Shown here piece by piece: positions 60,897 to 64,000 of a stretch of 64,000 nucleotides of DNA. The translations under genes were made by a program, and so were the position numbers. The notes below the pieces were generated by a model. The model did no database searches. It had not been told where the DNA came from and saw only the letters and a program-made list of their open reading frames with translations. The stretch covers positions 248,001 to 312,000 of the forward strand of contig NZ_JFHE01000002.1 in assembly GCF_000698555.1 (NCBI RefSeq), read 5' to 3'. Origin of the DNA: Caballeronia grimmiae. GTDB taxonomy: Bacteria; Pseudomonadota; Gammaproteobacteria; Burkholderiales; Burkholderiaceae. The first letter of the stretch is position 1; each line of letters starts with the position of its first letter.

Positions 60897-62339
60897 TCAA
60901 GGCGCGTCGGTGCCGAGTTCGACGCGCAATTCGTCGACCGAAACGACGTTGCCCTTCGGCGCGTTCAGACCGCTCACGCGCACGAACGACACGACCATCT
61001 CGCTTGCATTGCCGACGCCGAGCCGCGCCAGTTGATCCGTCACATCGTAGGAAAGCATCTTCATCCCGTGATGCGTGGCCGTCGATATTTCGAACGCGCC
61101 GACCGTGCCGACGAAATGCTCGCTCTTCACCGCATCGATGTCGCCGGCGGCGGGCAGATTGAGATAGACGTTGTAGAAGAATCCGCCGTTTTGACCCTCA
61201 GTTGTTATCGCGAGGCCGTCGAGCACGAGCTTCACATGACGGAACGATGCCTTGCCGGGGGCCACTGCCTGCGGCGCTTGCGATGATTCGTCGAGACTCG
61301 CCGCGGGTGACGACGCAAGCACGTCCTTGAGCGCGGTCGCGCTCGTGGCCGCGAGCGGAATGGCCGCGCTCAGCGAGGCATTGCCCAGTCCGACGCCTCG
61401 GACGCCGCCTAACGATCGTCGTGTCGCCGAGATGCTGCGGCCCGGGCTTGCCGTGAACCTGCCGGCTTGAGGCCGTGCGTGAATCGCCGATACCTGCGCC
61501 TGTACTCGCACGATCCCTCCACGCTGCGCTTGCGGCGGCAACACGACCGGCATGGTGTTGTTGGCATAGGTATAACCTAGGCCGGCCGCCGTCCGCGTTT
61601 TCGATTTCGCCATGGTAAGGCCATTTGCATACGTAAAACTGCCGCTCCAGTAGCTGTTGCTGGCAGCGGGCACTTTGCTCGTCGCGCGCAGCTCCCATGC
61701 GCTCCAGAGGCGGTCAATGTTGCAGTGATGCAAATAGAAAATCGGATCGATGGGCGCCGTCAGAATGTTGCCCATGTAGCCGCCGATGATGTCGTGGACC
61801 GGATTGTGCGGTGCATTCTCGAACTTCGTTTCGAATGCGTTTCTCGTGCCCCGCTGCATATTGACCACGGTCGAGGCGAACGGACTCAGATCGAGCGCCT
61901 GATAGACGTTGTTATTCACGCGCGAGACGTACAGCGGATTGCCGCTCGCCGAATCGGTGAATTCGGAAGGAATGACGGGATAAGTATAGTAATCCCAATA
62001 CGGCAGAGTGAGGGATGGATTGATGGCTTTCAACTGCTGCTCGATGCAATACATATAGCCGCGATGCCACGCCAGAAAATACGGCTCGCTATGCGGACAA
62101 TAGTTGCGATGGACATTCACCCAGTATTGCCATGATGCCGGCTTGCTTGCATCGGTGTTGCTTTTCATCTGTCGAACGGCTATGTAGAACGCTTCGAGAT
62201 ACTGCGATTTGAATGCTTGCCATTCGAGCCTGACAACCGGGGGCGTCACCGCCACGCTCAGTTTGGGCAGGGATAAGAGCGCGAGCGCCGACGCCGTTCC
62301 CTTGACGAACGTGCGCCGCTTGATCGAATTGGAGTCCAT
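60897..62339 (-). CDS. Tyrosinase family copper protein, Tat-exported
   Basis: 480 residues. A twin-arginine signal (KRRTFVKGTASALALLSLPK) leads to export in folded, copper-loaded form. The CuA site is His77, His83 and His92 (VHRNYCPHSEPYFLAWHRGY); CuB has His178, His182 and the FYLHHCNIDRLW pair at His204/205. A C-terminal beta-rich domain of about 200 residues follows, as in plant-type polyphenol oxidases and some bacterial enzymes. It oxidises phenols to quinones, perhaps for melanin or phenolic detoxification. Single gene, no caddie partner seen. Confidence 0.92.
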   Translation of the reverse strand: MDSNSIKRRTFVKGTASALALLSLPKLSVAVTPPVVRLEWQAFKSQYLEAFYIAVRQMKSNTDASKPASWQYWVNVHRNYCPHSEPYFLAWHRGYMYCIEQQLKAINPSLTLPYWDYYTYPVIPSEFTDSASGNPLYVSRVNNNVYQALDLSPFASTVVNMQRGTRNAFETKFENAPHNPVHDIIGGYMGNILTAPIDPIFYLHHCNIDRLWSAWELRATSKVPAASNSYWSGSFTYANGLTMAKSKTRTAAGLGYTYANNTMPVVLPPQAQRGGIVRVQAQVSAIHARPQAGRFTASPGRSISATRRSLGGVRGVGLGNASLSAAIPLAATSATALKDVLASSPAASLDESSQAPQAVAPGKASFRHVKLVLDGLAITTEGQNGGFFYNVYLNLPAAGDIDAVKSEHFVGTVGAFEISTATHHGMKMLSYDVTDQLARLGVGNASEMVVSFVRVSGLNAPKGNVVSVDELRVELGTDAP

Positions 62340-62583
62340 ACGGAACCTCGTGAACGTGGAAAGCCCAGATAAAGCGAGCGACTGGCTTCCGCCGCACTGC
62401 CGCAAAGACCCTGCAACGGATTCGCCCTCCATAGTGGGCAAAAGAAGTATGGATCACGTGCGGGAACATTCAATCCGGTAATTAGAATCGCGAACGAATG
62501 GAATGTTCGGTAACGAACATACAAGCTTGCATGACGCATCGAGTCCGTCACTAAGGCATGTGTGCGCCGGTGTGAGGCTTCGT

Positions 62584-63954
62584 CTACTGAATCATGAACG
62601 TCTCGTACTCGAGCATCTCCAGCTTGCGATCGAGCCATACAAGACTGACGAGCAGCACCAGCAGCAGCGACGCCGCGAAGCCATAGCCATACCAGCCGGG
62701 ATTGGCCAAGAGCGTCACCCCCGTCAGAGCGACATTCGATATGACGAACAGGCCGACGAGCGTGAGCACCACACGCCGTTTGTCGAGATAGAAAAACACG
62801 TTGATCACGCCCATGAACAGTACCTGCAAACTCGCGGCGATCACGTCGATATACAGCAGCGGCGAGTAAAGCGCCGATATGCGCAGCCATCCGAGCAGCG
62901 CCGCGCTGATCGCGAAGAGCAACAACGCAGCGGTCGCCTGCACTTTCACGATTTCATAGAGTCCGTTGCGCAGCGCCTCGACCATCGCGTTGCGCATGCG
63001 TTCGATATGCTGCAGAGAAGCGCCTTCCCGCACCGCGCCATAGAAGGCGTCGTAGTACTCGACGAAGTCGGTCTCGATACGCATCAGGAAGACCGCCATG
63101 CCCGGAATGATCGCAAGATACGCCAGAAAGACGGGAATGTCGTAGATGATCGACGCGCGCAACGGTCCGATCACATCCTGCCCGGTCCCCGGCGCATACC
63201 AGAACATGAACTTGTCGACCCAGATCGCGAGGTTGTAGAGAAAGCCCGTCGCCATCAGAGTCGGGTAACGGTAGCGCTTCGAGAAGAATTCGAAAGAGAT
63301 GAAGCGATCGCTTGTGTAGTCGCGATAGATCAGCGTCAGCAGGCCCGCAAGAAGCACGGTCTGACCGAACACGAACCCGCCGAGCAGTCCCGTCAATCCG
63401 AAGATATTGAGCGTGATGGCCGCACCCGCCGTCAGCGTGTAGCCGATAAAAAACACCCACAGTATCGACGTGTATTGCTTCATGCCCGACAAGAAGATCG
63501 TCGCGAGCCAAATGTTGCTCATGACGACGAAGCCCGCGAGCATCAATAGCCGATACGCCGCCGTCTGCCCGGGAAAAAGAAACACCACCGCGAGTCCGCC
63601 GAGCAGGATTGCGGCGATGGTCGCGACGAGCGCCGCGCCGTGATAGTTCGGAAGCACCATGTCGCCGCGTTTCTCGAACAGGCGGTCGGACGTGAAGCGC
63701 GTGAAACCGAGTTGCAGCGGCCCGGTCAGCACGAGCGACAGCGAGATCAGATACGTCACCGATACCTGAAACTGCGTGATGAGCCCGGACGGCAGCACGA
63801 ACGGCAGGCTTAGAATGCCGATCAGCAGCATGCCGATGATCGACAGAATCCACGGTCCCGCGCTGATGAGTCCCGCATACGCATACGCCTGCATCAGTCC
63901 GACGAGCGTGTCGCGCCGGAGCATCTTGCGCAATTCGAAGCCGATTCCCGCCAT
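62584..63954 (-). CDS. pelG: Exopolysaccharide Pel transporter PelG
   Basis: 456 residues, about twelve membrane helices. The N-terminal MAGIGFELRKMLRRDTLVGL and the ILSIIGMLLIGILSLPFVLP helix are typical of PelG, a MATE/MOP-like flippase thought to move Pel polysaccharide across the inner membrane with PelD/PelE/PelF. It is the last pel gene on this strand here; the rest of the locus lies past the window edge. Confidence 0.93.
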   Translation of the reverse strand: MAGIGFELRKMLRRDTLVGLMQAYAYAGLISAGPWILSIIGMLLIGILSLPFVLPSGLITQFQVSVTYLISLSLVLTGPLQLGFTRFTSDRLFEKRGDMVLPNYHGAALVATIAAILLGGLAVVFLFPGQTAAYRLLMLAGFVVMSNIWLATIFLSGMKQYTSILWVFFIGYTLTAGAAITLNIFGLTGLLGGFVFGQTVLLAGLLTLIYRDYTSDRFISFEFFSKRYRYPTLMATGFLYNLAIWVDKFMFWYAPGTGQDVIGPLRASIIYDIPVFLAYLAIIPGMAVFLMRIETDFVEYYDAFYGAVREGASLQHIERMRNAMVEALRNGLYEIVKVQATAALLLFAISAALLGWLRISALYSPLLYIDVIAASLQVLFMGVINVFFYLDKRRVVLTLVGLFVISNVALTGVTLLANPGWYGYGFAASLLLVLLVSLVWLDRKLEMLEYETFMIQ

Positions 63955-63974
63955 GACGATTCCCGTGTCAGTGG

Positions 63975-64000
63975 TTATGCGTGGCCGATAAGCTGCTCGT
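63975..64000 (-). CDS. C-terminal end of the gene before pelG (possibly pelF)
   Basis: The reverse frame entering at the edge reads EQLIGHA then TAA, 20 bases before the pelG start. In known pel operons pelF, the glycosyltransferase, directly precedes pelG, so this is its likely end. Only seven residues are seen. Confidence 0.35.

Overview
The window looks like one contiguous piece of a GC-rich betaproteobacterial genome of the Burkholderiaceae, most like Paraburkholderia or Caballeronia. This is judged from protein style, gene content (uronate oxidation, many ACS-family MFS carriers, LysR/GntR/LacI regulators, Pel polysaccharide export) and strong GC3 bias. I see no rRNA, tRNA, CRISPR array, integrase or insertion sequence. 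The density of catabolic, regulatory and secondary-metabolism genes suggests a secondary replicon, but that is inference.

Layout. 1-5.9 kb: a hexuronate catabolism block (carrier fragment, LacI regulator, uronate dehydrogenase, lactonase, MFS carrier, aldo/keto reductase). 5.9-10.7 kb: phospholipase-D lipoprotein, orphan TAXI-type binding protein, secreted Gly/Ser/Thr-rich protein, TetR regulator. 11.3-18.6 kb: a stand-alone two-module nonribosomal peptide synthetase ending in a reductase domain, with its reading frame broken near 12.2 kb. 18.8-22.8 kb: unknown protein, membrane-anchored alpha/beta hydrolase, AlkA-type glycosylase, 45-residue membrane peptide. 22.9-33.0 kb: a catabolic cluster with FCD regulator, glyoxylate-type aminotransferase, hydratase-like protein, FAD/Fe-S 2-hydroxyacid dehydrogenase, MFS carrier, class III CoA-transferase and D-hydroxyamino-acid aldolase-like enzyme. 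33.1-35.7 kb: diguanylate cyclase and a periplasmic unknown. 36.5-40.1 kb: tartrate/D-malate block. 40.2-44.4 kb: four-gene ABC export operon. 44.5-51.1 kb: tautomerase, then a reverse-strand operon of carrier protein, acyl-CoA dehydrogenase, amino acid:carrier-protein ligase (a seryl-tRNA synthetase paralogue), DUF1839 and a GH2 glycosidase. 52.2-62.3 kb: small secreted and stress-type proteins, an FCD regulator, chloroperoxidase-like hydrolase, a gene with an in-frame stop, a cyclic-nucleotide-domain/thioredoxin-reductase-like fusion, an MDR oxidoreductase and a tyrosinase. 62.6-64 kb: pelG and the end of the gene before it.

The most interesting items are: (1) the amino acid:carrier-protein ligase operon, with a perfect 9-5-9 dyad just upstream of its first gene; (2) the reductive-release NRPS; (3) a family of intergenic elements built from degenerate 7-base units around GCATGC, several folding as hairpins, found at nine or more places; (4) the glyoxylate/hydroxyaspartate-like cluster; (5) a gene whose frame is interrupted by a TGA where a Trp codon would be expected.
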